Of a stretch of 64,000 nt of DNA, positions 29,494-39,165 are shown piece by piece; position 1 is the first letter of the stretch; the number at the start of each line of letters is the position of its first letter. The stretch is taken from the NCBI GenBank assembly GCA_004764695.1, contig SMSO01000025.1, positions 357,102-421,101 of the forward strand, read 5' to 3'. Origin of the DNA: Schizochytrium sp. TIO01 (lineage: Eukaryota > Sar > Bigyra > Thraustochytrida > Thraustochytriidae). The translations under genes and the position numbers were made by a program. The notes under the pieces are model-generated. The model saw nothing but the letters and a program-made list of their open reading frames with translations, was not told where the DNA came from and did no database searches.

Positions 29494-29613
29494 ATGGTTC
29501 TGGTGGAGAGCACCAAGATAGGTCCACATAGCCAATACTATAAGAGTGGCTACCTACATTGGAAGAAAGTGCGCAAACCGCCGCCCATCGAGCGAGCGCA
29601 AAAGGCTCGCTGA
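29494..29613 (+). CDS. Possible 39-residue basic peptide
   Basis: ATG at 29494 encodes 39 residues with Tyr/Trp-rich then Lys/Arg/Pro-rich sequence (GPHSQYYKSGYLHWKKVRK, ending PPPIERAQKAR). The composition is like that of small mitochondrial ribosomal or respiratory-complex subunits, but I do not recognise the family. The opposite strand carries an equally plausible frame, so at most one is likely real. Confidence 0.25.
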   Translation: MVLVESTKIGPHSQYYKSGYLHWKKVRKPPPIERAQKAR

Positions 29614-29817
29614 CTGGCGAAGCTTGGGCGCCATCCTGAGACCACAAACAACAATTGATTGCCCAACGACCGCGGCCGTCTCTCGCTCGTGGCGCGTGGA
29701 GGGATTTATAACGTGAAGGTTCCCTGCAATAAGACCTCCAAGAACCCGATCTGATTGATTGTTGATCGCAGGTGCAGGGGTGCCTACCGTTTCGCTGGTG
29801 GCTCGAGCCACGGCCAT
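29554..29817 (-). CDS. Possible 87-residue protein, opposite strand of the 29494 ORF
   Basis: ATG at 29817 opens 87 codons (MAVARATSETVGTPAPAINN ...) ending in TAG. The same frame continues past the TAG for 37 more codons with a hydrophobic VATLIVLAMWTYLGAL stretch, as if a membrane segment were cut off by the stop or joined by splicing. No family recognised. Confidence 0.2.
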   Translation of the reverse strand: MAVARATSETVGTPAPAINNQSDRVLGGLIAGNLHVINPSTRHERETAAVVGQSIVVCGLRMAPKLRQSASLLRSLDGRRFAHFLPM

Positions 29818-30010
29818 TGTGGCTTGTGGTTGGCTTCATTTGACAGATCGTATCAATATTCTACGCAGAACTTCTTCTTGAGCTAACCTTTACTACGTTG
29901 CTGAAAACCTTTGTCCTTGAGGCTCGGAGTCCATACTTCTTTCGCTAAATTTGATTGGTTTGCTTGCTAGTACTAGCTTTGAGAGTGAGAGTAATATTTT
30001 ATATTTCACA

Positions 30011-32939
30011 ATGGTACAGTTAACCACCGTTGACCGCGACGAAAAATACTCAGATGAGACGCTTGCCGAAGCACTGGCTGCAGACCATTCTGGACGTCAC
30101 ACTGCTCGTATTGCGCATCTATACTTTGATCGTACTAAATTCCTCACAGATAAGGATTACAAAGTAGAACTGCCTGAGCTTTTTTCAAGGATCTTTGGTA
30201 CCATTGACGGAAATGGTCAACTCCTAGACCACGGTTGGCTCGGTAAATCGCAGAATATTCCGGGATCTCCGACCTCTCTAGCGCAGAGTCTTCAGAAAGA
30301 TCTCGAAAATACCTTTGACACGAAGAAATGGTCACGTGAACAGCTAGCAGCATTTCGAGTGTTCCAGCTACTTGATCCAGGTGATCAGGGAAACCTCTTT
30401 GAGGTTATCTTTGAGCGTGAAAATCGCGCGAGATACATTTACTACATGCGAAAGGAGGTTTTTCCAAACCACCTTACAGCAATTTTGCCAGCCTACCTTC
30501 AGTCTGGAGGACGCGATGCTCATTTGACTTTGGGAGGCCGAGGCTCTGGTTTGCAATTCTACGAAACCCTTTCTGTAGCTACCTCACCCAGTGAGCTATA
30601 CCCCTGAAAATATTAACGAGAGTATTGCACTTTCTTTAGAAGAGCTTTATGTTTTTCGCTTCGTAAATTGGTTCGCGCTATACTCATCAGAAAACTCTAG
30701 ATCCACTGGGGCCTCCGCGGGCTCACAGACAAGCACATCCCAAAGCACCGGGCCTATGCATAGCAAAAGTATTTCAGGCGCAGGAAAGAAGTCATTAACT
30801 GGACCTAGCCGACGAACTGGGTATGTTCTTTATCTATCGCAGCGCCACACGCTTGATATGATAAATAATAATCCGCCTCTGGAACTTTTCCGTCGCTACC
30901 TTGAGCGAATGGTGCCTCATGATACAAGTAAGATGATGTACAACGAAAAGCTTTTCTTCTCCACGATTATCCACCTATGGTTGCTTCGAAACGTAGAATT
31001 ATGCGCACCTAGTCTGCAACAAAACCTTTCAGGTAATTATCTGACAAATGGAACAATGGTTGTTGCTCGTCCACAGTATGGTAGTATGACATACTCAGCT
31101 TCAACCCCACCTGCACCACAACAAGCTTTCCTTGCGCCCTCAAGTACTTTGCTCCAAGCCCTAACAATATTCTTCGTCCATATTTGTGCAGACAAGAATT
31201 TATGCCCAGGATATCCTGCAAGCAAATCAAGTATGGGACAATCAACTAGTAGCGCCCTTGTAGTCTCAAACGTTGGCATAAGTAGTTGTCAAGGCATGCT
31301 GAAGACAGGTGAGCCGGGTCTTACTCCATACCTTCGTGCTATTCGGTGCCCGGTGTACCAGTTCTTTGTTACCACGCTACAGCGAGTAGACAAATTGCCA
31401 AATAGCACTTCTGCTGGATTGTTGAATACCATGGACTTGTGGCTCTCATACTTGCAGCCTTGGCGTGCAGCGTGGCGCTGGGAACCCAAGCAGACTGAAA
31501 CACACAATTCAATGCAAAATATGTTCAACACATTTGTGCATGCGCGTAGGGAGGAACCCACCACTGGTCGGACTGGGCCTCGATCGAGTCAGGGGCAGTC
31601 TGCGAACGACGCCAACAAGGTCGCATCGCAGGCCAAGCCAGTGAGTGAGAATTTTGAGCCGCAATGGATGTGGTTCGTGATTCAGAATTACCTCACGTAC
31701 TCGCACGTGCTGCAGATTGTAATTGCACGTCTGCAAGAAACGAGCCTCAGCGAGCCTGATCGGCGTATGATTGAGCGCGCTTTCCATGCCTCGGGAGCCT
31801 TTTCCGATGCGGTGGTCTGTATCTTGCGCTCTTGCGAAATAATAATTGAGGATGAAGTTCTTGAACAGCCTGCTCGCCCTCTTCGTGATGAGCTCGCTGC
31901 AAGTTACCATCACCTTGGTTATATTGCTAATCCCGAGATTTTGGATGCCAAACGACGAGGTGAAGTACAAGATCTCCTTACCATCGTTGACTGTATGCAT
32001 GAGCATCGTAAGGATATTTACTCCATTTTGAGTCAACACATGAAAGAGTTGGATTGGCATGTTGAAGAACGCGCCATCCCCGCGCTGCTTGACTCTCGAC
32101 CTGCAATGCAGATCATCCTCAACCAAATCAATTCCCTCTCTGCTCAAGAAAAGAAATCCAGCGGGTACATGCCTTCAGGAAACTTGGGTAGGTTCATTTA
32201 TTCACAGGGCACTGGTGACAAGGAACAGGAAAAAATTCCAAATGCAACCGAGCGCGAGAATACTGTTAGACGCATGCACAATGTGTTCAACGTTCCACAG
32301 CCCAAGCGTCAGACAGGTGGCTTAAGCAAAGGAACGAGTGATCAATCCTTTGCAAAGTCTGCTCCCCTCGACGCACCTGAGTCTCGCCTAATGTTGGCTT
32401 CCCCGCAATGGCTAGGAGAACAAGTGACTTGCGTATATCGTCGCCTAACTGCCCTTGGCCGTCTGCAGATGGACTCTGGAAGACGTATTTGCGGTACTCA
32501 AGAAATGCGGTATGTAGGCGACCCTTTGGTGAACCCGCCTCCAGTATGCAGTTATGAGATTGCTTGGCTCGTACGCCTTACATTTTCGCTCTCCAAGTCT
32601 CTCAACAAACTTTTTGACCTTGATCACGTAACGTATGACATGGACGAACAGGGTGATGGCGAATGGAAGCAATCTCAATTCCGATTTAATCTACGGTTCA
32701 TGGCTGACGCAAGAAACATGTTATTCTTCGCTATTGTTGTGGTTCTTTGCAACGCTGTGTTCTTCCAATTTCCTTTGGCGTTTCCTTATATTCTGGCCAT
32801 GCTTTTATCCCCACTTTCTGTTCTTTTGGGCCCTGACTCAATCGGTGAGTATGGTGCGTTGCTGATTTGGCCTTTTGCTGTTATGATTCAGCTGGTTCGT
32901 TATTCAGGTTTGGATGAAACAACTGGCGGGGAGTTTTAG
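30011..32939 (+). CDS. SMPD4: SMPD4-like protein (neutral sphingomyelinase 3 family), frame break near 30549-30604
   Basis: Two overlapping frames make one SMPD4-like protein. The first (ATG 30011 to TGA 30605) contains LPELFSRIFGTIDG and FRVFQLLDPGDQG. The second, with no ATG of its own at the junction, continues LEELYVFRFVNWFALYSSE, then LFRRYLERMVPH, NEKLFFSTIIHLWLL, LWLSYLQPWRAAWRW and FEPQWMWFVIQNYL, in the SMPD4 family order. The C-terminal hydrophobic stretch (about the last 75 residues) matches the family's membrane anchor. A GT-AG intron at 30549-30591 (43 bases, donor weak) restores the frame and gives 961 residues; a sequence error is the alternative. Animal SMPD4 is an ER/nuclear-envelope protein linked to sphingomyelin breakdown and nuclear pore biology. 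Catalytic activity here is unproven. Confidence 0.85.
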
Positions 32940-33659
32940 ATTCATGTAAAGTGGATGAATGTCCTTTTGAACCTGCCACATGTGAGCAACAAAGTAGGAC
33001 TAGAGTTTTTGATGGTCTTCGTAAACATAATCTTTTTCTAGTATGATATTCTTTCTGCCCTGTTTTTGATGTAAGTCTCTTGTATCTTCATATTATCACT
33101 TTGGGAATCCATCATGAAAATACAAAACTAAATTGTATTGATTGGTACTACACCTTGCATGGGTTTCACTTCAGCCTGGAGCAACTCACGGGCGACTTGA
33201 TCTCAAATCCAGAAACAAAAGTGCAAAGGTAGTGAATATCTTGACTCAGGTAAAAATAAAGAAAGATATAGCAAGCTAGCAAGCAGGCAAGGAAGGAAAC
33301 ATGACAAGTCAGGTAAGCCTCTAGCAGAAATTAGATTACCTGCAACAAATCTGGCTCAAAAAATTGGGAAACAGGTGTTTGCACGCACCGAGACCTGGTC
33401 GTAGATGAATTAAATCGTTAACCTCGCATCGCTACATGCTCGCTGAGTTAAGTAGTATTTAGGGTGTATTTGGCGTTGAATGAACGAGCAAATCCACTTT
33501 GAATCTCCTGTACAAACAGGTAGAGAGAGAAAGATAAGGCCAAGTTGGAAAAAAAGCATGATTGATCAAAACATGCATAGTTCCCTCGTCGGTATTTGAT
33601 CTTTTTCCCAGATCCATCAGTATATCAGCCGCTCCGGCACAAGGAAGTCCCCACACAAC
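32940..33659. other. Tail-to-tail intergenic region
   Basis: 0.7 kb between the SMPD4-like gene (+) and the ATP synthase f-like gene (-). AT-rich with 3' UTR character; no gene seen. Confidence 0.5.
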
Positions 33660-33827
33660 TTAGTGGTGGTGGCCAGCCGGGTCGTGCTTGTGGTCGTAGT
33701 GCTGCTTAGCGTGGAAGACAACACCAACGGTGAAGAGAACGCCCATGACGTGGAAGACAGGTGCGCCGCTGCCGGTACGGATGTAGCGGCGGCTGTAGTC
33801 CTTCATGAAGTTATCGAGGCCGCTCAT
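33660..33827 (-). CDS. Mitochondrial F1Fo ATP synthase subunit f-like
   Basis: A 55-residue protein from ATG at 33827 to TAA at 33660. A short amphipathic start (MSGLDNFMKDYSRRYIRTGS) leads into one transmembrane helix (about residues 22-39: GAPVFHVMGVLFTVGVVF), followed by a His-rich, charged tail (HAKQHYDHKHDPAGHHH). The pattern Y..RYI..GSG, a single helix, then H..HKH is that of Fo subunit f (Atp17/ATP5MF), a small peripheral-stalk/membrane subunit at the dimer interface. Family members are 55-100 residues. Codon use is strongly C-ending (GGC, GTC, TTC, CAC), as in FAM136A and unlike most of the window, which fits high expression. Subunit identity is by eye and moderately sure. Confidence 0.65.
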   Translation of the reverse strand: MSGLDNFMKDYSRRYIRTGSGAPVFHVMGVLFTVGVVFHAKQHYDHKHDPAGHHH

Positions 33828-35505
33828 TGTGCAAGTCTAGCAAAACTTCCTTGTAGGGAATTTAACCTAAGTTCCTGTCCAATTAAACAGCAGCAAAACA
33901 TGACACCAATAACCACACACATGATCGATTCCGCACGCAGCAGCAGTAAAATCAGTAACCATAGAAGAAGTGAACACAAATGAAAACAAAGCAGAGTCCA
34001 ATGAGCCGTCAGTTTCTCACTTATTCAAATATACATATTTTCCATTACCCATTTCCTTCCAAACTTCCACTGCAAGCCGAAAACGCTCAAGCTATCGAAG
34101 GAACGCCAGACATCGCCAGCTTCTTCCTCGCGCGCTCCTTCGACCAGGTCCTCGCGCTAACCAAAGCTGTTCCCGCTGACCGGCAGCGCAGCTGCAGCAG
34201 GAGCTTCTTAGTGATTTACTTAGCTATTGCCTAAGAGTATTGCTAGTCGCTGCCTCGCTGGCCTATCTTGGCCGCCATGCCGCCATGCCGCCCCGTGCCG
34301 AGGTCCTCCGGAGTGAAAACGCCGCTCAAGCGCCATCTGTGCTTCTATGCTCCTTGTAGTGGCTCCCACTGCCCTCTCCATGCCCGCAAGAGCCCCCGCG
34401 GACCCGCCTGCGCGCGCCGCGCTTACTTACTCAATCAATGTGGCTCTGCTGCTGCAGCCACTTGCAGCTCTAGCGCAGTCGGCGCCCCTCATCCTTTCCA
34501 TATTATACTTGTATCAATCGTATAATAGCAGGTCTCGAAAGCAGTACCAAGTTCGGACTGTACTGGATTGAGGCCTTCTAAAGTACTTGTAAAAGGTACT
34601 GGTACCTGCGGCCACTGCAGGCGTCGTTCTCATATTGTATTTGTATCTAGGTGTTTAAAGCAAGGTGTAAAGTGGGACGAAGTTTGGTACTGAATACTGG
34701 TTAGAAGGACAGGGACCAAAGGAGCGTCGGTGTGCGCGCTAAGGATTGCTTGATTCAACCTCTGTGGGAGAAGGCATTGATTGCATTGTAGGATGTGTAC
34801 CCTGTGCTGGTGAGGAGGAGGGACTATTGTTTGCTGCATGTATATTAAAAAGAGAGGACCTGGGCTGTAGGTGATGCTGGCATGGATTGTTTGGTTTTCC
34901 TTCATGTTTGATTCCGAGGAAAGCTTTGGGTTTTATACATGAGATATTGAATAATAGTACTAGTACCTAGGTACGGAGTAACTTCAGTTTTGCGTGTAAA
35001 CGCGATGAATTAAAATCGGAAGGTGCAAGAGAGAGAGAGAGAGAGAGACAGAAAGCAAATTTTGTCAATGCTGAGCGAAACAAAAACAAACTCTGGGAAG
35101 AAACAATCATCCATTATGTTTGGAGGCTTGATGTGTATATATTGGTTCATGGATCTCGAATCGTACCTACACGTATAAAGACATGACAATAAATTCAACT
35201 TTAATTTAGACCTTCTATTGTTTCGTTCATAAGAGGGGCGCAAAGCTGAGACTGGACTGAAATTGTGCTCGCGTTTTTTAATTTTTGTTTTTCTGAGAGA
35301 AAACGCGAGACTAGACTTGACAAAAAAAAAAGGGCAAATTGCTGTCATGCGCAGCCGTCACCTTTTACATCTGTTCGTATAGAATTATGAAACTGCATAT
35401 TCATAACTTCAAAAAATAGAATTTGGCTTCAAGAAGAAACGAGACGTTGCTGGACTTGTCCAGGATTGATGTTTACGAGAAATCAGTGAAAGAAGACAGT
35501 GTAGT
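33828..35505. other. 1.7 kb intergenic region, (GA)n repeat
   Basis: Promoter side of the ATP synthase f-like gene and 3' side of NFU1. A GC-rich block at about 34060-34500 contains two overlapping plus-strand ATG frames, 34280-34525 and 34347-34571. The latter has a hydrophobic VALLLQPLAALAQSAPLILS segment, but neither is convincing. A (GA)10 microsatellite lies at 35029-35048. Confidence 0.45.
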
Positions 35506-36378
35506 TTAACCAGTCCAAGACTCTCCAAAGTCAGGGACCAGGTCCTCCTCATCAAAGACCTGCTCAACCTCTTTGACCTCGTCCAGCATGTGGACAAGAA
35601 GATTCTTTATGCTAAATCTCATAGTGACGGTCGAGCTAGGACACGAAACACAGGCTCCAACCAAACGGAGTTTGACAGTTCCTGTAGCCGCGTCGAACCC
35701 GCGGTATTCTACATCCCCACCATCCATTTGCAAGTTTGGCCGGATTCTTTCATCGAGGATCTCCTGAATTATTACCTCAACGTCATCCTCTGCAGCTTCT
35801 TCAGGCGCTTTTTCAGAGGGTTGCGCTTCATCAGAACCAGCGAGAATTGTTTGCCACTTTCCATCGCCAAGGTCATGCTGAAGAGACTGCTGTAACCCTT
35901 CTCCAATCTCATCCCACACGTCATCATCGACTTCTTCGTCAAGCGTTACTGAAATAAAGTCGTCAGCTACAAGAGCATTTGTGAACTTGGCTTCAGGTCT
36001 TCGTTCCTGAAGCTTTTGCAATATCGACGGAGCCGCAAGGTCCTGCAAGATAGCAGCAGAATCAGACCCGGGTTTGATTTGGATTGTAGACCCCACGCGC
36101 CCATTTCGAGGCCGTAGAAGCCGCAGCCTTCCGTCTGCAGGCACGAATTTCATACACTTGGGATTCGGAGTTGACTGCGTCATGAGCTCGAAGCTGCCGA
36201 TGCAACGCGTTGCCAAGACTACTGAAGAGCCTCCGGCCTTGGGAAAGGGGTGCCCCGCTCCAGGTGTGGGGCGTGTGCCCGCACTGCGAAACCGGCCCAG
36301 AGCCAAGCGGCGCGTGCATGCTGCAGAAGCCCTCATGTTGCAGTTCGCGGTCTGCTTTGGGTGGACTCTTTTTCTCAT
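35506..36378 (-). CDS. NFU1: Mitochondrial iron-sulfur cluster scaffold/carrier NFU1
   Basis: 290 residues. Residues 1-60 are a basic, Ala/Arg-rich presequence. The Nfu N-terminal domain begins MTQSTPNPKCMKFVP (about residue 66) and runs to about 175. The Nfu C-terminal domain follows (VEVIIQEILDERIRPNLQMD, GGDVEY) with the cluster-binding CxxC at Cys243/Cys246 in GACVSCPSSTVT. A further ATG at codon 15 (36336) is an alternative start. NFU1 receives [4Fe-4S] clusters from the late ISC machinery and passes them to lipoyl synthase and complex II in the matrix. All expected landmarks are present and the length is normal; a short acidic linker (about 183-199) joins the domains. Confidence 0.95.
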   Translation of the reverse strand: MRKRVHPKQTANCNMRASAACTRRLALGRFRSAGTRPTPGAGHPFPKAGGSSVVLATRCIGSFELMTQSTPNPKCMKFVPADGRLRLLRPRNGRVGSTIQIKPGSDSAAILQDLAAPSILQKLQERRPEAKFTNALVADDFISVTLDEEVDDDVWDEIGEGLQQSLQHDLGDGKWQTILAGSDEAQPSEKAPEEAAEDDVEVIIQEILDERIRPNLQMDGGDVEYRGFDAATGTVKLRLVGACVSCPSSTVTMRFSIKNLLVHMLDEVKEVEQVFDEEDLVPDFGESWTG

Positions 36379-36840
36379 TTTTTTTTTTCAGTCGTTCATT
36401 AGTGCTAAGTGAGGCTACTATTCAAGCGAAATGTAATGCGATTTTGGAGTCAGCAAAAGTGGAGGGTCGGCATGTGGGAACTAGGAACCAAGGTTGGGGA
36501 ATCGCCCGTCCTGATATCTGTAGTGCCAGGAGCTTTAAAGGTGAGTAATGGGCTTCTTCATAGAAGCGTACCTGTGTCTGGCATGTCATGAAACAGGATT
36601 TGGAATGTCACAACATGGGAAAATGACATCAAGATAGAGAACATTATTTCTCATCTTTGGCATATCTTTGACTGTGAAGTGCTATGGGAAGAAGCGTCAC
36701 CCTTGAGTATGGACTGACTTAAGAGATATCGCCATGCGAGTTTTAGAATAATATTGATGTTTCGGTAGTGACAAATACAGAATATAATCAGGAATGAGCA
36801 TGTGTTCGTGAAGAAACTCGGTTAGATTACAGTGTTGCGA
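36379..36840. other. Intergenic region between NFU1 and the tetraspanin
   Basis: NFU1 upstream region and tetraspanin 3' side. Nothing coding is seen. Confidence 0.5.
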
Positions 36841-36946
36841 GCATATATGATCTGTTGGCTGATCAAGCATAGTACATGTCACTTGTGTTGCGGGCATATG
36901 TGATTTGTTGGTTGATCAAGCATAGTACATGCCACCTGGATCTTCA
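36841..36946. repeat. 53-bp direct repeat duplicating the 3' end of the tetraspanin gene
   Basis: Units 36841-36893 and 36894-36946 match at 38 of the first 42 bases (shared core tgatcaagcatagtacatg) and then diverge. The right-hand unit contains the stop codon and last codons (MYYA) of the tetraspanin; the left-hand one is a noncoding copy just downstream. Confidence 0.75.
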
Positions 36947-37704
36947 TGGTGCACAGGCTGTGGTACAACTCTTACCACAAAAAAGAATAGCATAATCACA
37001 TCAGCAAGCGTAAAAGCTACAAAGACACAGTATGTTTGCAAAATAACTCCAACCTGCTCGATTATATAGGTTGAGATGTAGGATTTGCACGTGTCCGTGA
37101 ATTGGCAACGCGCCTCCGGGGGATTCTGCCTCTGGTTTGTGACAGAGTCGTAGCCGCAGCAACGGCCATCGTTCTGAACTTCCGAAATAAATGCCAAAAG
37201 ATTTGCAGAGTCCTCACTGCCAGTCACGATACCATCCATGACAGCTTCCCATCCTAACTTAATCTGGTCATCATTAACACGTAATTGGTCTGGGTTTCTA
37301 ACACCAGAAAGTAAAACTGCGCAAACGAATTGAAAAGCCGCTAAGAGTACACTCAGGAACAGGTAGACCTTGACAAAGCTACGTTGCCTATAGAGAGATG
37401 AGAATAGTCCAAGCACGGCGTTTGCTCCAATGACGCCAGCGCAAATAATGATAATCGACCCTGTACCATTCCCTATTGTGTACACAATGGAGAATATGAC
37501 CTCATTGTTCATATAGTGAAGTGCTTGGGCAACGACGAAGCATGAAACAATGAACTGGACCACACAAGACCCCATAAGAAGTAGTCTATTGCATGCTAGG
37601 GTCTGCGTTTGTGTTTCATAAGCAAGCCACAAGCACAAGTATAGGAAACCCGTGTACAAATTGCATCTCAAAAATAAAACAGTTAATTTTTCTGTACTTA
37701 TCAT
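36916..37704 (-). CDS. Tetraspanin-family membrane protein
   Basis: 262 residues from ATG 37704. Four transmembrane helices in tetraspanin order (LLLMGSCVVQFIVSCF; SIIIICAGVIGANAVLGLF; VKVYLFLSVLLAAFQFVCAV; VILQTYCVFVAFTLADVIML), with the large loop between TM3 and TM4 bearing the diagnostic CCG motif (GRCCGYDS) and further cysteines (ARC, DTC). About 44 residues precede TM1 and are themselves hydrophobic (LYTGFLYLCLWLAY), which is unusual. Either the true start is the ATG at 37572 (codon 45), or this is an additional helix. Tetraspanins organise membrane microdomains; partners here are unknown. Confidence 0.8.
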   Translation of the reverse strand: MISTEKLTVLFLRCNLYTGFLYLCLWLAYETQTQTLACNRLLLMGSCVVQFIVSCFVVAQALHYMNNEVIFSIVYTIGNGTGSIIIICAGVIGANAVLGLFSSLYRQRSFVKVYLFLSVLLAAFQFVCAVLLSGVRNPDQLRVNDDQIKLGWEAVMDGIVTGSEDSANLLAFISEVQNDGRCCGYDSVTNQRQNPPEARCQFTDTCKSYISTYIIEQVGVILQTYCVFVAFTLADVIMLFFFVVRVVPQPVHHEDPGGMYYA

Positions 37705-38251
37705 TGTATCCAGGCAAACGCAGTCACCCTAGTCATCAGCTTAAACCTACTGTTTGCAGATTATTTCTGCAGCACTGGACCCACGTCAGCTGTGTTGGGC
37801 CATCACCCTTCATGCCTTCATCATCCATCGCCGTATGCAAGTCAGCAGAATCTGCCTTATCCAAGTACCTAAACTGCCTCGATTTCCCTTCCAATGCTCC
37901 TTATGCTGACCGCCCTCCACTTGGTCTCTCTCGCGCAGCGCAGAGGACCCCAAATTACAATTCTGCGAGCCCACGATGTGCCTGTACTAGTAAAAATGTT
38001 CGTTGACTACGTTATGACTTGTTGAGATGGAACCGTTGAGTTTATTTCTTTAGTCTATAGTATATTAACTATTGTACAGTAGAGTATTCACATTTAAAGT
38101 GCAGTATACACCTAAGCGACTACTATACAACAGAATTCGTCGCCAGTTCGCAGAGTCTTGAAGCAGCGGAAGAGCGCTTCCGCAAGGCAATAACTCCACT
38201 TCTGCGACCTGCAAGACAGCGTCAGACTTTGCGACCTGGCCTCGCGGCAAA
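37705..38251. other. Divergent intergenic region
   Basis: About 0.55 kb between the tetraspanin start (-) and the small spliced gene (+). It should hold both promoters. No gene seen. Confidence 0.5.
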
Positions 38252-38639
38252 ATGCAGCGGACTGCTAATATATGGCTTCTGCAGCTTTTAACGTTGGTGA
38301 TGGCAACACTTGTTGAAGAAGGTAAGTATTGCGGAACGAGGTAGAAAAGGCAGGTCAGAGTGTCAGCAGGAAATGGGTTCTCGATGGCTGACATGACGCT
38401 TGAGAACTACAGGCGAAGCGAGGAGGCAGAAGAGGAGTAATCTCGGGAAGTCTTTGAAGGATTATGAACCGAAGTTGCGCATGCTAGCTATTGGCATTTT
38501 TGCACCTTTGTTAATCTGGTTTATTTACAGTTTAGCTCGGGATCCTGCGTTGCCCATGATAATGAAGAGGGCTGGCTTTGCTATCCGCGATCGATTTGCA
38601 ATGTATCTTGGGCCAACTCCAAAGTACAAGCGCCGCTAG
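38252..38639 (+). CDS. Small two-exon membrane protein, join(38252..38321,38413..38639)
   Basis: Exon 1 begins at ATG 38252 (MQRTANIWLLQLLTLVMATL, a signal-peptide-like helix) and ends at AAG/GTAAGT (38321/38322). The 91-base intron has a gctgac branch-like site and the acceptor CTACAG at 38412. Joining in phase 1 gives 98 residues, with exon 2 encoding a basic linker (EARRQKRSNLGKSLKDYEPK), one transmembrane helix (MLAIGIFAPLLIWFIYSL) and a basic tail ending GPTPKYKRR. Exon 2 alone has no upstream ATG (TGA at 38394), so the intron is required. The basic C-terminal KYKRR looks like an ER-retrieval or membrane-proximal tail. No family recognised. Confidence 0.65.
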
Positions 38640-39165
38640 CCCTTCCACTATAAAGGTCTATTGCAGGATCCTTGTACGTAATTTGCAGCCAGGTATCAAG
38701 GTTTCTTCATAAAAATAGAATGACTTTACAGCTGTGTTGATGTTGGTAAGACTGCAAATCGACCCAAGCTCAGCTTGTATTTAATTGTGGTGATGAAATA
38801 AAACTTACACTTCAAGTGCAAAAGTCTTCTTATTCAAAATGATCCACCCTGGACAGTGAAGACAAAAAGAAAGCGATTCACATAGAGAATATTTCACAGA
38901 GGAAAGCTTGTGCCTGTTTATGACACCTTGGAGGTGCTATGTCAAGGCTTGAAATGGGTCGAGATTTACAATTTGAGTATTCTTTTTAAATCAAAATGAA
39001 ACAAACAAACAAAAACATATTGGAAATAGTCGAAGTATGCGTTCTTGTTGAAGAAAATACGAGATAAATGAACCTGGAACTTGGTCTTGTTAACTATCTT
39101 CTGCACAGTACGAGACGAACTGGACGGATAAATATGGGCCTAAACACCGCCATGATTTTCTCAAT
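38640..39165. other. Tail-to-tail intergenic region
   Basis: 0.5 kb of AT-rich sequence between two gene ends; nothing coding. Confidence 0.5.

Larger units (their letters stand above)
28993..30010. other. Divergent intergenic region with conflicting small ORFs
   Basis: About 1 kb between the coiled-coil gene (-) and the SMPD4-like gene (+). It includes two overlapping small frames on opposite strands (29494-29613 + and 29554-29817 -), reported separately. The rest is promoter-like AT-rich DNA. Confidence 0.5.

Noticed and set aside
34280..34571. Two overlapping plus ATG frames (82 and 74 codons) in a GC-rich block
   Set aside because: GC-rich DNA keeps several frames open at once; only a hydrophobic stretch in one supports coding, which is not enough.
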